From positions 1 to 64,000 of the forward strand of contig NZ_LZJN01000057.1 in assembly GCF_001667735.1 (NCBI RefSeq): a stretch of 64,000 nucleotides of DNA, read 5' to 3'. The notes beneath the pieces are model-generated. The model saw only the letters and a program-made list of their open reading frames with translations, searched no databases and had not been told where the DNA came from. This document shows positions 17,649 through 26,686 of this stretch, piece by piece. Every line of letters starts with the position of its first letter. The first letter of the stretch is position 1. Made by a program: the position numbers and the translations under genes. Source of the DNA: Mycobacterium sp. E183 (GTDB taxonomy: Bacteria; Actinomycetota; Actinomycetes; Mycobacteriales; Mycobacteriaceae).

Positions 17649-18104
17649 CTATTCCGACTCGGCTGTACCGTCGACGTGCTTTACCAATTCGCACAATCCC
17701 TTTACCGCCGAGTCGAGCACGCTTTCGCTGGCCCGCCGGACGATGAAGGCGGGCATCGGCCGGCCGGGTTCGACCGTCACGTCGAACCGCACCCGGGTCT
17801 TGTCGAGGCCCTCGGGCGTGAGGTTGTATTCGACGTGCTGGCCGTGCTGCTGGGAAGTCCCTTTGGCGTCGTAGACGACCCAGTCGGGGCCCCAGTGATA
17901 TTCCAGGATCTCTTTGTCGACGAGCCCCAGGATCTTGATGGTGGTTTTGACGTGGTGGGGACGGCCGTCGGGATAACGGTCGATCACTTCGATGTCTTTG
18001 TGCAGGGGCGACCACGACGACAGGACGCGGACATCTGTCAGCGCCTCCATGACCACTTCGGGCGGCGCGTCGACGACAAATTCGCGTGATGCTTTTACGG
18101 CCAC
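17649..18104 (-). CDS. SRPBCC protein, Rv0856-like
   Basis: 151 residues from GTG 18104 (VAVKASREF), chosen because the other two paralogues begin at the same point of the fold. REFVVDAPPEVVMEALTDVR, WSPLHKDIEVIDRYPDGRP and LEYHWGPDWVVYDAKGTSQQ give a near-collinear match to the 17136 product. It probably binds a lipid or polyketide-like ligand. It lies 57 bp upstream of the 17591 start and 58 bp after the far stop, so an operon is likely, though these gaps could hold minor promoters. Confidence 0.85.
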   Translation of the reverse strand: MAVKASREFVVDAPPEVVMEALTDVRVLSSWSPLHKDIEVIDRYPDGRPHHVKTTIKILGLVDKEILEYHWGPDWVVYDAKGTSQQHGQHVEYNLTPEGLDKTRVRFDVTVEPGRPMPAFIVRRASESVLDSAVKGLCELVKHVDGTAESE

Positions 18105-18162
18105 TGAGCTCAACCTAGCAACAACGACCCGCATCCGGATCGATTCGGCGTAAAAACGCTGG

Positions 18163-19242
18163 CTACCAGTCGATTTCGCTAAGTGGCGTGGTGGCCGCGG
18201 GCGGCCGCCCGACCGGTGCCGCCGGGGTGCGGGAGAAGCGGGGGCCCGGGGCGGCCTGGTCGACGCCGTCCTCGGTGATCACGGTGGACCGTGCCCTCAA
18301 GTGCTCGTCGGCCGCCGCTTCGCTCCACGTCAGCACCGGGGTGACGCACGCATCGGTGCCGGCGAATGTGGCCGTCCACTCGTCACGGGTGCGGCTGGCG
18401 AATCGCTTCGTGAAGACGTCGTACATCCGCGGGTAGGACCCGACGTCGAGCTGGCCGGGGACCTCGTCGGCCGACAGGCCGAGCCCGGTCAGCAACGCCG
18501 CGAAGAACTGCGGCTCGATGGCGCCGACCGCCATGTACTTGCCGTCGGCGGTCTCATAACAGCGATAGAAGGGAGCGCCGCCGTCGAGCAGAAACGACTC
18601 GCGCCGGTCCCTGAGCGCCCCGGTCGACTTCATGGTCCACATCATCTGGGCGAGCAGGCTGACGCCGTCCACCATCGCCGCGTCGATGACCTGACCCCGG
18701 CCCGAACGTTCCCGTTCATAAAGCGCGACGGCGATGCCGAGCAGCACCAGCATCGAGCCGCCACCGAAGTCGGCGACCAGGTTCAGCGGCGGCATCGGCG
18801 GCCGGTCGGCGTGGCCCAGCGCGGAGAGCGCGCCGGTCCGCGACAGGTAGTTGATGTCGTGGCCCGCCGTCCGGGCCAGCGGCCCGTCCTGCCCCCAGCC
18901 GGTGATCCGCGCGAAGATCAGGCGCGGATTGACCGCCGCGCACTCGTCGGGACCGATGCCGAGTCGCTCACAGGTCCCCGGGCGGAAACAGTCCAACAGC
19001 ACGTCGGCCTTGGCGGCGAGATCGAGCAGTGCCGCCGGCCGCGTCTTGACGTCCAGGTCGACGATCCGCTTCCCGCGATGCAGCAGATCGCGATCTTCGG
19101 CCGGCATCTTCAGGCCACCGGGCCGGCGCACCCGCACCACGTCGGCACCCAGGTCGGCGAGCATCATGCCCGCGTGGGGCCCCGGTCCGATCCCGCCGAG
19201 CTCGATCACCCTCACCCCGGCCAGGGGTCCGGCGCCACCCAC
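18163..19242 (-). CDS. far: CaiB/BaiF CoA-transferase family, alpha-methylacyl-CoA racemase-like (Far)
   Basis: 359 residues from GTG 19242, the length I recall for Rv0855 (far). Class III CoA-transferase fold: VIELGGIGPGPHAGMMLADLGADVV at the start is the racemase-type CoA-binding segment, followed by DCFRPGTCERLGIGPD and ARITGWGQDGP. The Asp and His used for alpha-proton exchange in racemases lie in this region (GHDINYLS). It would interconvert 2R and 2S methyl-branched acyl-CoAs so that beta-oxidation can proceed. Its start is five bases after the 19248 gene, indicating tight coupling. Confidence 0.88.
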   Translation of the reverse strand: MGGAGPLAGVRVIELGGIGPGPHAGMMLADLGADVVRVRRPGGLKMPAEDRDLLHRGKRIVDLDVKTRPAALLDLAAKADVLLDCFRPGTCERLGIGPDECAAVNPRLIFARITGWGQDGPLARTAGHDINYLSRTGALSALGHADRPPMPPLNLVADFGGGSMLVLLGIAVALYERERSGRGQVIDAAMVDGVSLLAQMMWTMKSTGALRDRRESFLLDGGAPFYRCYETADGKYMAVGAIEPQFFAALLTGLGLSADEVPGQLDVGSYPRMYDVFTKRFASRTRDEWTATFAGTDACVTPVLTWSEAAADEHLRARSTVITEDGVDQAAPGPRFSRTPAAPVGRPPAATTPLSEIDW

Positions 19243-19247
19243 TGCGG

Positions 19248-19691
19248 CTACTTGCCCTTCTTCACTTTCAGTACCCGCTCGCGCAGCGCCTTGGTCGCGG
19301 AATCGATCGTCCCCTTCACCGCGCGCTTCAAGACGAAGCCGGGCAGTGGCACGTTCGGGTCCGCGAGAAGCTCGAACTTGACCAGGGTCGCGTCTCCCTG
19401 CGGTACCAGGGTGTACTTGCCGTCCTGCGCCTTCTGCTGCGAGGAGCTCACCAGCGTCCAGCTCACCGCGTCGGGCGCCCAGGTGTAGGCCACCACCTGT
19501 TCGTCGGTAATCCCGGCGACCTTCACCTTCATCTTCACTTGGCTGGGCCGCCCGTCGTCGCCGGTCGAGAGGACCTCGGCACTCTGATGGGGTTCGGACC
19601 ATTCGGGCATCGCCTCGAAATCGGCGATGACGTCCAGGATCTCCTCCGGACTGGCTTCGATGACGATGTCACGGGATTCTTTGAGTGCCAT
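19248..19691 (-). CDS. SRPBCC protein, Rv0854-like
   Basis: 147 residues from ATG 19691, first of the SRPBCC/far run. [40 protein letters not shown] and [13 protein letters not shown] mark the fold. It is the most divergent of the three paralogues: the shared EYHWGPDW block is AYTWAPDA here, and its C-terminus is very basic (RVLKVKKGK). It diverges from kdc across 58 bp. A ligand-binding role is inferred from fold only. Confidence 0.85.
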   Translation of the reverse strand: MALKESRDIVIEASPEEILDVIADFEAMPEWSEPHQSAEVLSTGDDGRPSQVKMKVKVAGITDEQVVAYTWAPDAVSWTLVSSSQQKAQDGKYTLVPQGDATLVKFELLADPNVPLPGFVLKRAVKGTIDSATKALRERVLKVKKGK

Positions 19692-19749
19692 GGCCCGCAC
19701 GATACTGAAACGCCGTGCCCGCCGGAATGAATTTGACCGAGGTACCGTC

Positions 19750-21435
19750 GTGCTTGTGCCTGACAACCAGCCCGTCTACACCGTCGGTGACTACCTGTTG
19801 GACCGCCTCGCCGAACTCGGCGTCACCGAGATCTTCGGCGTTCCCGGTGACTACAACCTGGAGTTCCTCGACCACATCGTTGCCCACCCGACCATCCGCT
19901 GGGTGGGCAACGCCAACGAGCTGAACGCCGGCTACGCCGCCGACGGGTACGGCCGGCTGCGCGGAATGTCTGCGGTGGTAACGACTTTCGGCGTGGGCGA
20001 ACTGTCGGCGGCCAACGCGATCGCGGGCAGCTATGCCGAGCAGGTGCCCGTCGTGCACATCGTCGGGGGCCCGTCCAAGGACGCGCAGGGCACCCGGCGC
20101 GCGCTACACCACTCGCTCGGCGACGGAGACTTCGAGCACTTCTTGCGCGTCAGTCGCGAGATCACCTGTGCCCAAGCCAACCTGATGCCCGCGACCGCCC
20201 GCCGCGAGATCGACCGGGTGCTGTCCGAGGTGCGCGAGCAGAAGCGGCCCGGGTACATCCTGCTGACCACCGACGTGGCCCGCTTCCCCACCGAACCGCC
20301 CGCGGACCCGCTGCCCCGCTACACCGGCGGCACCAGCCCGCGCGCGCTTTCACTGTTCGTTGAGGCCGCCGCCGAACTCATCGGTGACCACCAGCTGACG
20401 GTGCTGGCCGACTTGCTAGTGCACCGGTTGCAGGTGGTCAAAGAACTCGAGGCGTTGCTGGCGGCCGACGTGGTGCCCTACGCGACGCTGATGTGGGGTA
20501 AGAGCCTCCTCGACGAAAGCTCACCCCACTACTTGGGCATTTACGCCGGGTCTGCCAGCGTCCCGGCGGTGCGCACCGCGATCGAAGAGGCGCCGGTTCT
20601 GGTGACCGCCGGCGTGGTGTTCACCGACATGGTCAGCGGCTTCTTCAGCCAGCGGATCGACCCGGCGCGCACCATCGACGTCGCGCAGTACCAGACCACC
20701 GTGGCCGGTGAGGTCTTCGCTCCGCTGGAGATGGGCGCCGCGCTCGAGGCGTTGGCCACCATTTTGACCCGCCGCGCGATCACGTCGCCGCCCGTGGCGT
20801 CGCCGCCCGCCGAGGCCCTGCCCCCGCCACCGCCACGCGATCAACCGCTGACGCAGGAGATGCTGTGGGACCGCCTCTGCGTGGCCCTGACACCGGGCAA
20901 CGTAGTCCTCGCCGACCAGGGCACCTCGTTCTACGGCATGGCCGACCACCGCCTGCCCCAGGGCGTGACGTTCATCGGCCAACCGCTTTGGGGCTCAATC
21001 GGATACACGCTGCCGGCGGCGCTGGGTGCCGGGGTGGCACATCCGGACCGGCGGACGGTGCTGCTGATCGGTGACGGTGCCGCGCAACTGACCGTCCAAG
21101 AGCTCGGCAACTTTTCGCGCGAAGGGCTGTCACCGGTCATCGTGGTGGTCAACAACGACGGCTACACCGTCGAACGGGCGATCCACGGGGAAACGGCGCC
21201 CTACAACGACATCGTGAACTGGAAATGGACCGACATCCCCAACGCGCTGGGGGTCGCCGATCACCTGGCGTTCCGGGTGCAGACGTACGGTGAGCTCGAC
21301 GACGCCCTGACCGCCGCCGCGCAGCACCGGGACAGCATGGTGCTCGTCGAGGTGGTATTGCCGCGGCTCGAAATCCCGCCCCTGCTGGTCGAACTCGTCC
21401 AGCCGATGTCGCCGGACGGCAGCGTTCGCCGCTAA
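19750..21435 (+). CDS. kdc: Thiamine-diphosphate-dependent 2-keto acid decarboxylase
   Basis: 561 residues from GTG 19750, with GAGG seven bases before it; its M. tuberculosis counterpart Rv0853c has 560. N-terminal PYR domain with the catalytic glutamate in [16 protein letters not shown] (Glu57) and the paired histidines [13 protein letters not shown] typical of pyruvate/indolepyruvate/phenylpyruvate decarboxylases. The C-terminal PP domain carries the ThDP motif [13 protein letters not shown] to [10 protein letters not shown] Pro-rich linker near residue 355 joins the domains. It probably decarboxylates branched-chain or aromatic 2-keto acids to aldehydes. It converges on the ferredoxin gene with a four-base overlap. 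Confidence 0.93.
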   Translation: MLVPDNQPVYTVGDYLLDRLAELGVTEIFGVPGDYNLEFLDHIVAHPTIRWVGNANELNAGYAADGYGRLRGMSAVVTTFGVGELSAANAIAGSYAEQVPVVHIVGGPSKDAQGTRRALHHSLGDGDFEHFLRVSREITCAQANLMPATARREIDRVLSEVREQKRPGYILLTTDVARFPTEPPADPLPRYTGGTSPRALSLFVEAAAELIGDHQLTVLADLLVHRLQVVKELEALLAADVVPYATLMWGKSLLDESSPHYLGIYAGSASVPAVRTAIEEAPVLVTAGVVFTDMVSGFFSQRIDPARTIDVAQYQTTVAGEVFAPLEMGAALEALATILTRRAITSPPVASPPAEALPPPPPRDQPLTQEMLWDRLCVALTPGNVVLADQGTSFYGMADHRLPQGVTFIGQPLWGSIGYTLPAALGAGVAHPDRRTVLLIGDGAAQLTVQELGNFSREGLSPVIVVVNNDGYTVERAIHGETAPYNDIVNWKWTDIPNALGVADHLAFRVQTYGELDDALTAAAQHRDSMVLVEVVLPRLEIPPLLVELVQPMSPDGSVRR

Positions 21436-21623
21436 GACCGCGGCCGGGTGGCAGCGCCGTTCGGATCCGACGATCGCAGCATCGCCTGGACGGTTCGCCG
21501 GCAGCGCCCGCAGTCGGCGCCCGCCCCACAGGCTGCCGCGACCTCCTTGGTCGTGCAGGCGCCGGCTTGCAGCGCCTCGGTCACCGTTTGGCTGGTGACT
21601 CCGTTACACAGGCAGACGAACAT
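21432..21623 (-). CDS. bfd: Bacterioferritin-associated ferredoxin-like [2Fe-2S] protein
   Basis: 63 residues, BFD fold. Four cysteines sit as C4-x-C6 and C38-x2-C41, the spacing that holds the [2Fe-2S] cluster in Bfd, which releases iron from bacterioferritin. [18 protein letters not shown] at the start is diagnostic. It is last in the amidohydrolase operon, 13 bp after the 21637 gene. No bacterioferritin gene is present in the window, so it may instead pass electrons to an enzyme of the operon, or simply be carried along. Confidence 0.85.
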   Translation of the reverse strand: MFVCLCNGVTSQTVTEALQAGACTTKEVAAACGAGADCGRCRRTVQAMLRSSDPNGAATRPRS

Positions 21624-21636
21624 TCCGGCGGACCGC

Positions 21637-22263
21637 TCAGTCCGCCTCGATGCGCATCATGTTGGAGAATCGCCCGACGAAAACCGGCGGGTAGGGGCCC
21701 ACCCCGGCGCCGCTCATCCACTCGGCCGCCGCGTCGGGGTGCTCGATCCACCGCCGCGCGCTCTCCTCGTCGGGCAACTCCGACATGATCAGCACCTCGT
21801 GCTCGTCGTCGAAGGCCTGGAAGATCCAGGTCTTGCGGATGCCGGCCGCGACGAATCTGTCCCTGGCCGAGGCGACTTCGGCGGTGAGCGCCGACACGTC
21901 GTGGACGGAGGCGATGGCGGCGACCACGACGCCGGGCGCCTCCGGAGTCGCCGGGGCCTCCGGGACGAACCTGTCCACGATCTCGCCGGCGAAGACCGCG
22001 GGAATGTCGTCGACGCCGGCCGCGTCGAACCACTCGAAGAACACGCGCGAGCGCAGCAACTCGACGATCGGCTCGCGACTGTGGACTCCGATCATCACCA
22101 GCACCCGGCCGTAGTCATGCGTCGAGGTGTAGACCAGGACGTGGTGGGCGCCGATATCGGCAAGGGCCGCCTTCCTGCGCTCGAGCAGCGGCCATACCCG
22201 GCTGGGGTCGGGAACACGATAGTCCGACGCGATGACCATCGAATGAATGTCGCCGTCGCTCAA
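21637..22263 (-). CDS. Hypothetical protein with duplicated dimeric alpha/beta-barrel-like half
   Basis: 208 residues from TTG 22263, preferred because AAGGA lies ten bases upstream and the start overlaps the fadD stop; ATG 22239 is the alternative. I do not recognise a named family. The protein is an internal tandem repeat: VLVMIGVHSREPIVELLRS... FFEWFDAAGVDDIPAVFAGEIV in the first half answers VLIMSELPDEESARRWIEHP... EWMSGAGVGPYPPVFVGRF in the second. This suggests two fused ferredoxin-like domains forming a pseudo-dimer. No signal peptide. Fourth-gene position after fadD points to a role in the same pathway. Confidence 0.75.
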   Translation of the reverse strand: MSDGDIHSMVIASDYRVPDPSRVWPLLERRKAALADIGAHHVLVYTSTHDYGRVLVMIGVHSREPIVELLRSRVFFEWFDAAGVDDIPAVFAGEIVDRFVPEAPATPEAPGVVVAAIASVHDVSALTAEVASARDRFVAAGIRKTWIFQAFDDEHEVLIMSELPDEESARRWIEHPDAAAEWMSGAGVGPYPPVFVGRFSNMMRIEAD

Positions 22264-23708
22264 CGAAGTTGATCCTTCATAACTTTCCCGGTCGCATTGA
22301 GCGGCAGCTCGTCGAGAAACGCGATGGATCTCGGCGCTTTGAAACCAGCCATCCGCTCCCGGCACCATATCAACAGGTCATCCTCGGAAACCTGGGTTTT
22401 CGCCACCACGAAGGCCTTGCCGACCTGGCCCAGGCGATCGTCGGGAACCCCGATCACGGCGGCCTGCGCCACCGCCGGGTGCTCCAGCAGGTAGCCCTCG
22501 ATCTCCGCCGGGTAGGCGTTGAACCCGCCCACGATGAACATGTCCTTCTTGCGCCCGTCGATCCGCAGCCGGCCCGCCGCATCGAGGCGGCCCAAATCGC
22601 CGGTGTGCAACCACCCGTCCGGATCGATCGCCTCGGCGGTGCCCGCCGGGTCGTCGAGGTATCCCTGCATGACGCCGTAGCCGCGGACCAGCACCTCGCC
22701 ATCGCCGGCGATGCGCACCTCGACCCCGTCGCAGGGCACACCCGCGGTGGTGGCGACGTCCTCGAACGAATCCCCGGGCAGGGACAGCGTGACGTTGCCC
22801 GCCTCGGTGAGGCCGTATCCGGTCATCAGCGTCTGGAACGGCAATTCGTCATGGATGCGACGGACCAGCTCGACGGGGATGTCGGCGGCGCCGGTCACGC
22901 CGGCGCGCAGGGTCGACAGCTTGGACTTGTCGGCGACGGTCAGCAGCGAGTGGTAGAGCGTCGGCGGCCCGGGAAGCATCGTGATCCGTTCGCGGGCAAT
23001 CAATTCCACCACGGCGTCGACGTCGAACACCGGCACCGGCAGCATCGTCGCGCCCCGCAGGAATGACGTGATCAGCCCGGCCTTGAGGCCAAAGGTGTGG
23101 AAGTAGGGGTTGATCTGCAAGTAACGATCACCCTGGCGCAGATCCGCGAGCGTCGCCCATTCCTCGTACATCCGCAGCGTCTGCCGATGGTTCATCATGG
23201 CGCCCTTCGGGCGGCCGGTCGTGCCCGAGGTGAAGATGATGTCGGCGATGTCGCTGCCGTTCACCGCCCGCTCGAACGGTGCACCGCTGGCGAGGAAGTC
23301 GGACTTCAGGTCGATGACGGGCGTCCCCGCGGGCGCGGTGTAGTCCTGGCCCAGAAAGCCCTTCTGGACCAGGACGGCCTTGACCTTGCTGCGGGCGATG
23401 ATGTCGCCCGCTTCGTCCGGCTTGAACCGAGTGTTGACCGGCACCAGCACACCGCCCGCGGTGAGCAGCCCGAAGGCCGCGATGATCCATTCCGCGGAAT
23501 TCGGCGCCCAGACCGCGACACGATCGCCCTTGTCGACGCCCAGCTCGGCGAAAGCGCCTGCTGCGCAACGGATTCTGTCGACGATCTCGGTGAAGGTGAA
23601 GCGCAGCGGACCGTCGACGACCGCTTCCGAGTCGCCGAAGCGGTCCGCCGCGCTCGAGACCATCGCGGGGATGGTCTCCCAATGCTGGCCGGCCGGCGCG
23701 CCAGTCAC
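22260..23708 (-). CDS. fadD: Long-chain-type fatty acid--CoA ligase (FadD, AMP-binding)
   Basis: 482 residues from GTG 23708, which overlaps the amidohydrolase stop as GTGA. All acyl-CoA synthetase motifs are present: IIFTSGTTGRPKGAMM (A3), YGLTEAGN (A5), HTGDLG (A7), GRKKDMFIVGGFNAYPAEIE (A8) and the C-terminal lysine motif LNATGKVMKD (A10). It activates a carboxylic acid to its CoA thioester. At 482 residues it is shorter than most FadDs, closer to aryl- or short-chain acid ligases. Between an amidohydrolase and a barrel protein, it probably activates the acid that the hydrolase releases. Confidence 0.88.
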   Translation of the reverse strand: MTGAPAGQHWETIPAMVSSAADRFGDSEAVVDGPLRFTFTEIVDRIRCAAGAFAELGVDKGDRVAVWAPNSAEWIIAAFGLLTAGGVLVPVNTRFKPDEAGDIIARSKVKAVLVQKGFLGQDYTAPAGTPVIDLKSDFLASGAPFERAVNGSDIADIIFTSGTTGRPKGAMMNHRQTLRMYEEWATLADLRQGDRYLQINPYFHTFGLKAGLITSFLRGATMLPVPVFDVDAVVELIARERITMLPGPPTLYHSLLTVADKSKLSTLRAGVTGAADIPVELVRRIHDELPFQTLMTGYGLTEAGNVTLSLPGDSFEDVATTAGVPCDGVEVRIAGDGEVLVRGYGVMQGYLDDPAGTAEAIDPDGWLHTGDLGRLDAAGRLRIDGRKKDMFIVGGFNAYPAEIEGYLLEHPAVAQAAVIGVPDDRLGQVGKAFVVAKTQVSEDDLLIWCRERMAGFKAPRSIAFLDELPLNATGKVMKDQLR

Positions 23709-24895
23709 ACCGTGACGAGCCGACCGAGGTTGCCACCCATGATCTTCGCCTGGTCGTCGACGGACAGGTGCGACAGCGCGTTGACGTAGAACGTCGGCTC
23801 CGCAAGCCCCTCCGGGTGCGGCCAGTCCGAGCCGTACAGCACCTGATCCACCCCGACGAGGCTGATCAGGTCGTCGATGCCGTCCTCGAAGAACGGGCTG
23901 ACGTGGATCCGGTTCTTGACCATCTCGACGGGGTCGCTCGGGAACGCCTCCGGCGCCTTGCGGAAGACCTCGGCGAGGCCGTCGAGCAGCGGGGTCATCC
24001 ACTTCGAACCCGCCTCGACGATCGCGACCTTCAGCTTGGGGTGGCGATAGAGCGCGCCGTGGATCACCCACGAGCCCACCGCATCCTGGATCGGCCGCCA
24101 CTCGTTGAGGATGCCCATCGCGTTGGTCTGGAACGGCAGCATTTCCTGTTCGGCCCCGTCCCACTCGGAGGTGTAGCGGGAGTAGCCGCTGTCGCTGGAA
24201 TGCATGCCGACCAGGACGTCGTGCTCGACGACGCGCTCCCAGAACGGGTCGAACTCCGGCAGGGCGAACGACCGGGGGCCGCGGAAGCCGGGGACCGGAG
24301 CCGGGCGCACCAGAATGCAGCGGGCACCGCGCTTGACCGCCCATTCCAGCTCCTCGATCGCCTTCTCGACGATCGGCAGGGTGATGACCGGCGTGGTGAA
24401 GATGCGGTTCTGGTAGTTGAACCCCCAGACGTCGTCGAGCCACTCGTTCAGCGCGTGGACCAGGACGTGGATGGCGACCGGGTCGTCGCGCAGCCGCTCC
24501 TCGAGCAGGCTGGCCAGCGTCGGGAACATCAGGGTGCGGTCCAGACCCAGCTCGTTCATCTTCTCCAGCCGCGGGCCGGGTTCGAAGAACGCCGGAATCG
24601 CGCGCATCGGCTCGCCGAACAGTTCGCGCTTGGATTTGCCCTCCGGGTTGCCGTACTTGAAGTACTCCTCCCAGGCGCCCGGCCGGGCGACGACCTCGAA
24701 GGTCGGGTTGGGGATGTAGTTGCTGATGTGGCCGCGGATCGCGATCTTCGTCCGCCCGTTGACCTGCACGTACTGGACGTAGTCCTGGTACGCCTTGGGC
24801 AGGTATTTGGTCAGCGCCTCCGGCGGCTCGTAGAGGTGGTTGTCCGCGTCAAAGATCGGGAACGGGACGTCTTCACGATGCGACAACTGGCCCAT
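23705..24895 (-). CDS. Metal-dependent amidohydrolase (amidohydrolase 2 / ACMSD-like)
   Basis: 396 residues, first gene of a four-gene operon. TIM-barrel amidohydrolase-2 family: FDADNHLYEPP at the N-terminus carries the first metal ligands, GMHSSDSGYSR the next, and YGSDWPHPEG the catalytic aspartate. Members hydrolyse ring C-C or C-N bonds or decarboxylate aromatic acids. AAGGAGG lies just before ATG 24895. The GAGAATA-c-TATTCTC dyad (24918-24932) is 22 bp upstream of the start, placed to control it. Two relatives lie at 55391 and 56521. Confidence 0.85.
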   Translation of the reverse strand: MGQLSHREDVPFPIFDADNHLYEPPEALTKYLPKAYQDYVQYVQVNGRTKIAIRGHISNYIPNPTFEVVARPGAWEEYFKYGNPEGKSKRELFGEPMRAIPAFFEPGPRLEKMNELGLDRTLMFPTLASLLEERLRDDPVAIHVLVHALNEWLDDVWGFNYQNRIFTTPVITLPIVEKAIEELEWAVKRGARCILVRPAPVPGFRGPRSFALPEFDPFWERVVEHDVLVGMHSSDSGYSRYTSEWDGAEQEMLPFQTNAMGILNEWRPIQDAVGSWVIHGALYRHPKLKVAIVEAGSKWMTPLLDGLAEVFRKAPEAFPSDPVEMVKNRIHVSPFFEDGIDDLISLVGVDQVLYGSDWPHPEGLAEPTFYVNALSHLSVDDQAKIMGGNLGRLVTV

Positions 24896-24917
24896 GGAAT
24901 CCTCCTTCTTGATTTAC

Positions 24918-24932
24918 GAGAATACTATTCTC
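24918..24932. promoter_or_regulatory. Operator-like dyad GAGAAT-ACT-ATTCTC
   Basis: A perfect inverted repeat (7-bp arms GAGAATA/TATTCTC around one base) 22 bp upstream of the amidohydrolase start. It shares its core with 52939-52961 and other promoter regions in the window. Confidence 0.7.
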
Positions 24933-24980
24933 TACGGGCGTCGAATCGCAACGCCGCCCGCCGATTGCGGTTCCGAGCGG

Positions 24981-25403
24981 TCAGCAGGTGACGACGATTT
25001 TGAACGTCGCGGTGGCCGGCTCACCGGGTTTGTCGGTCTTGTAGCCGTTGGCGGTGCCGCTGACGGTGAACTTGTCACCGGTAACGCTCAGGTCGGCGTT
25101 GCCGCCGTCGCCCCGGGAGTACATCCCGCTGAACCCGCCCAGGTTCTGGATGCGGACGGACTCGGCGGACGCGGGTTGCGCGTTTTCGTCGATGACGATC
25201 TTGGCGCCGGCGAAGTTGCCGCCGATGTCGATCGTCCGGGTCCACTGCAACTGGCCGCACTTCACGATGTGGAAGGTCCGGTCGTTACCGTCGACCGTCA
25301 CCGAGGCGGTGCTGGAGATCTGGGTCGACGGTCGCGACGCGCAACCCGCAACTGCGGCGACGGCCAGTGCCGCCGCGACCGTGGCCACGCTTCGATCCAG
25401 CAC
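24981..25403 (-). CDS. Lipoprotein of the LpqH/19-kDa antigen family
   Basis: 140 residues from GTG 25403. A lipoprotein signal ends in the lipobox VAGC at about residue 21, so the mature N-terminus should be acylated and anchored on the outer face of the membrane. The rest follows the LpqH/LppE pattern: VTVDGNDRTFHIVKCGQLQW, an internal glycine-rich stretch, KFTVSGTANGYKTDKPGEPA, and a final cysteine (VVTC) likely disulfide-bonded to the one near residue 49. LpqH family members are surface antigens. Not clearly tied to the flanking catabolic genes. Confidence 0.85.
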   Translation of the reverse strand: MLDRSVATVAAALAVAAVAGCASRPSTQISSTASVTVDGNDRTFHIVKCGQLQWTRTIDIGGNFAGAKIVIDENAQPASAESVRIQNLGGFSGMYSRGDGGNADLSVTGDKFTVSGTANGYKTDKPGEPATATFKIVVTC

Positions 25404-25456
25404 CGAGCACCCCTGTCTTCGTTGACGATAGCCCTTCGGCCTGCGACGACGATGTT

Positions 25457-25484
25457 ATTCTCGCACCGAGAGAATGCCAATATC
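25457..25484. promoter_or_regulatory. Composite operator-like site before enoyl-CoA hydratase
   Basis: ATTCTCGCAC (25457-25466) equals the right half of the perfect operator at 52939-52961. Immediately after it, GAGAAT-GCC-AATATC (25470-25484) is a degenerate full dyad. Together they end 30 bp before the hydratase ATG. Confidence 0.5.
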
Positions 25485-25514
25485 GTGCATTTTCATCCGA
25501 GGAGCGAATGACGC

Positions 25515-26261
25515 ATGGTGGACCTGGAGATCGACGACGGGTTGGCGGTGCTGACCATCGATCGCCCGCAAGCGCGCAATGCCATCGCGCTGGACACCAT
25601 GCAGCAGCTGGAGAAGGCGCTCGACGCGGCGGCGGGCGCCAAAGCCCTGGTGATCAAGGGCGCGGGTGATCGGGCCTTCGTATCCGGCGGCGACCTCAAG
25701 GAGTTGCGCGCACTGCGGACGGAAGAGGATGCCGCGGCGATGGCCAAGCGGATGCGAGCGATATGCGACCAATTGGCCAGCTTCCCGGCGCCGGTGATCG
25801 CCGCGCTGAATGGCCACGCCTTCGGCGGCGGCGCCGAAGTCGCGGTCGCGGCCGACATCCGGCTGGCGGCCGACGACGTCAAGATCGCCTTCAACCAGGT
25901 GGAGCTGGAGATCATGCCGGCCTGGGGCGGCGCCGAGCGGCTGGCCGCGCTCGTCGGCAAGAGCAGGGCGCTGTTGCTGGCCGGCACCGGAACCGCCCTC
26001 ACGGCGGCCGAGGCGCAACGAGTCGGCCTGGTCGATCGGGTGCTGCCGCGCGCGGAGTTCGACGCGGGATGGCAATCCGTCGCCAGGTCGTTGGCCCGGC
26101 ACCCGGCGACCGAGATAAAGCGCGTAATCAGCGGGGTTTCGGCCGACGAAGCGATAGCATCCTTTGCGCGGCTGTGGGTCGCCGACGCACACTGGCGGGC
26201 CGCGGAGCGAGTCATGAACCGCACCACGAGTGCGGGACGGGCGGCTGGAGGAGCGAGATGA
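25515..26261 (+). CDS. Enoyl-CoA hydratase/isomerase (crotonase) family
   Basis: 248 residues. Crotonase fold: GDRAFVSGGDLKEL and NGHAFGGGAEVAVAADIRLA form the oxyanion hole. The position of the first catalytic glutamate is kept (NQVELEIMPAWGG); the second glutamate of true hydratases is not obvious, so isomerase, hydrolase or lyase activity is also possible. GAGGAG precedes ATG 25515. Its TGA overlaps the ATG of the exported protein. An operator-like site lies upstream, linking it to the amidohydrolase operon and to the acyl-CoA dehydrogenases at 50755-52912. Confidence 0.85.
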   Translation: MVDLEIDDGLAVLTIDRPQARNAIALDTMQQLEKALDAAAGAKALVIKGAGDRAFVSGGDLKELRALRTEEDAAAMAKRMRAICDQLASFPAPVIAALNGHAFGGGAEVAVAADIRLAADDVKIAFNQVELEIMPAWGGAERLAALVGKSRALLLAGTGTALTAAEAQRVGLVDRVLPRAEFDAGWQSVARSLARHPATEIKRVISGVSADEAIASFARLWVADAHWRAAERVMNRTTSAGRAAGGAR

Positions 26262-26686
26262 CGGACAGACGATTGGGCGTGGGCGCAGCGACCCTGTCGG
26301 CGTTGCTGGTTGGTGCGACCGGTTCGGTCGTGAGCGCCGCGCACGCCGTCGCCGACCCGGCGATGCACCACGTCAAGTACACCGTCACCGCGCAGAATCC
26401 GATCTACACCGACATCTACTACCTGGACCACCAGCCGGAGAAGTTCTCCGACTACAGCCACAACCCCTACTCCTTCACGCCGCACGTCGATGTCGATCTC
26501 GGCCCGGGCAAACCGTGGAGCTTCGACCTGGACATGTCCAACCCCGATGACTACGCGATGGTCGTGGCGAGCACGGGCACCGAGCCCGGCACGCCGGGGC
26601 TTCACTGTGATCTGGCGGTGGACGGAGCCGTCGTCGTGTCCAAGGACGGCCCCAAAGGCGTGCTCTGCTCGCTGCGCAACTGGTGA
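26258..26686 (+). CDS. Exported protein of unknown function
   Basis: 142 residues, ATG 26258 overlapping the hydratase stop (ATGA). A Sec signal peptide of about 32 residues (GVGAATLSALLVGATGSVVS) ends near AHAVA-DP. The mature part is beta-rich: HHVKYTVTAQNPIYTDIYYL, VDVDLGPGKPWSFDLDMSNP, and a Cys pair (LHCDLAVDG, VLCSLRNW). This resembles the soluble domain of MmpS-like proteins, but without the membrane anchor. Its last 85 bp overlap the 3' end of the convergent TetR gene. Confidence 0.75.
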   Translation: MTDRRLGVGAATLSALLVGATGSVVSAAHAVADPAMHHVKYTVTAQNPIYTDIYYLDHQPEKFSDYSHNPYSFTPHVDVDLGPGKPWSFDLDMSNPDDYAMVVASTGTEPGTPGLHCDLAVDGAVVVSKDGPKGVLCSLRNW

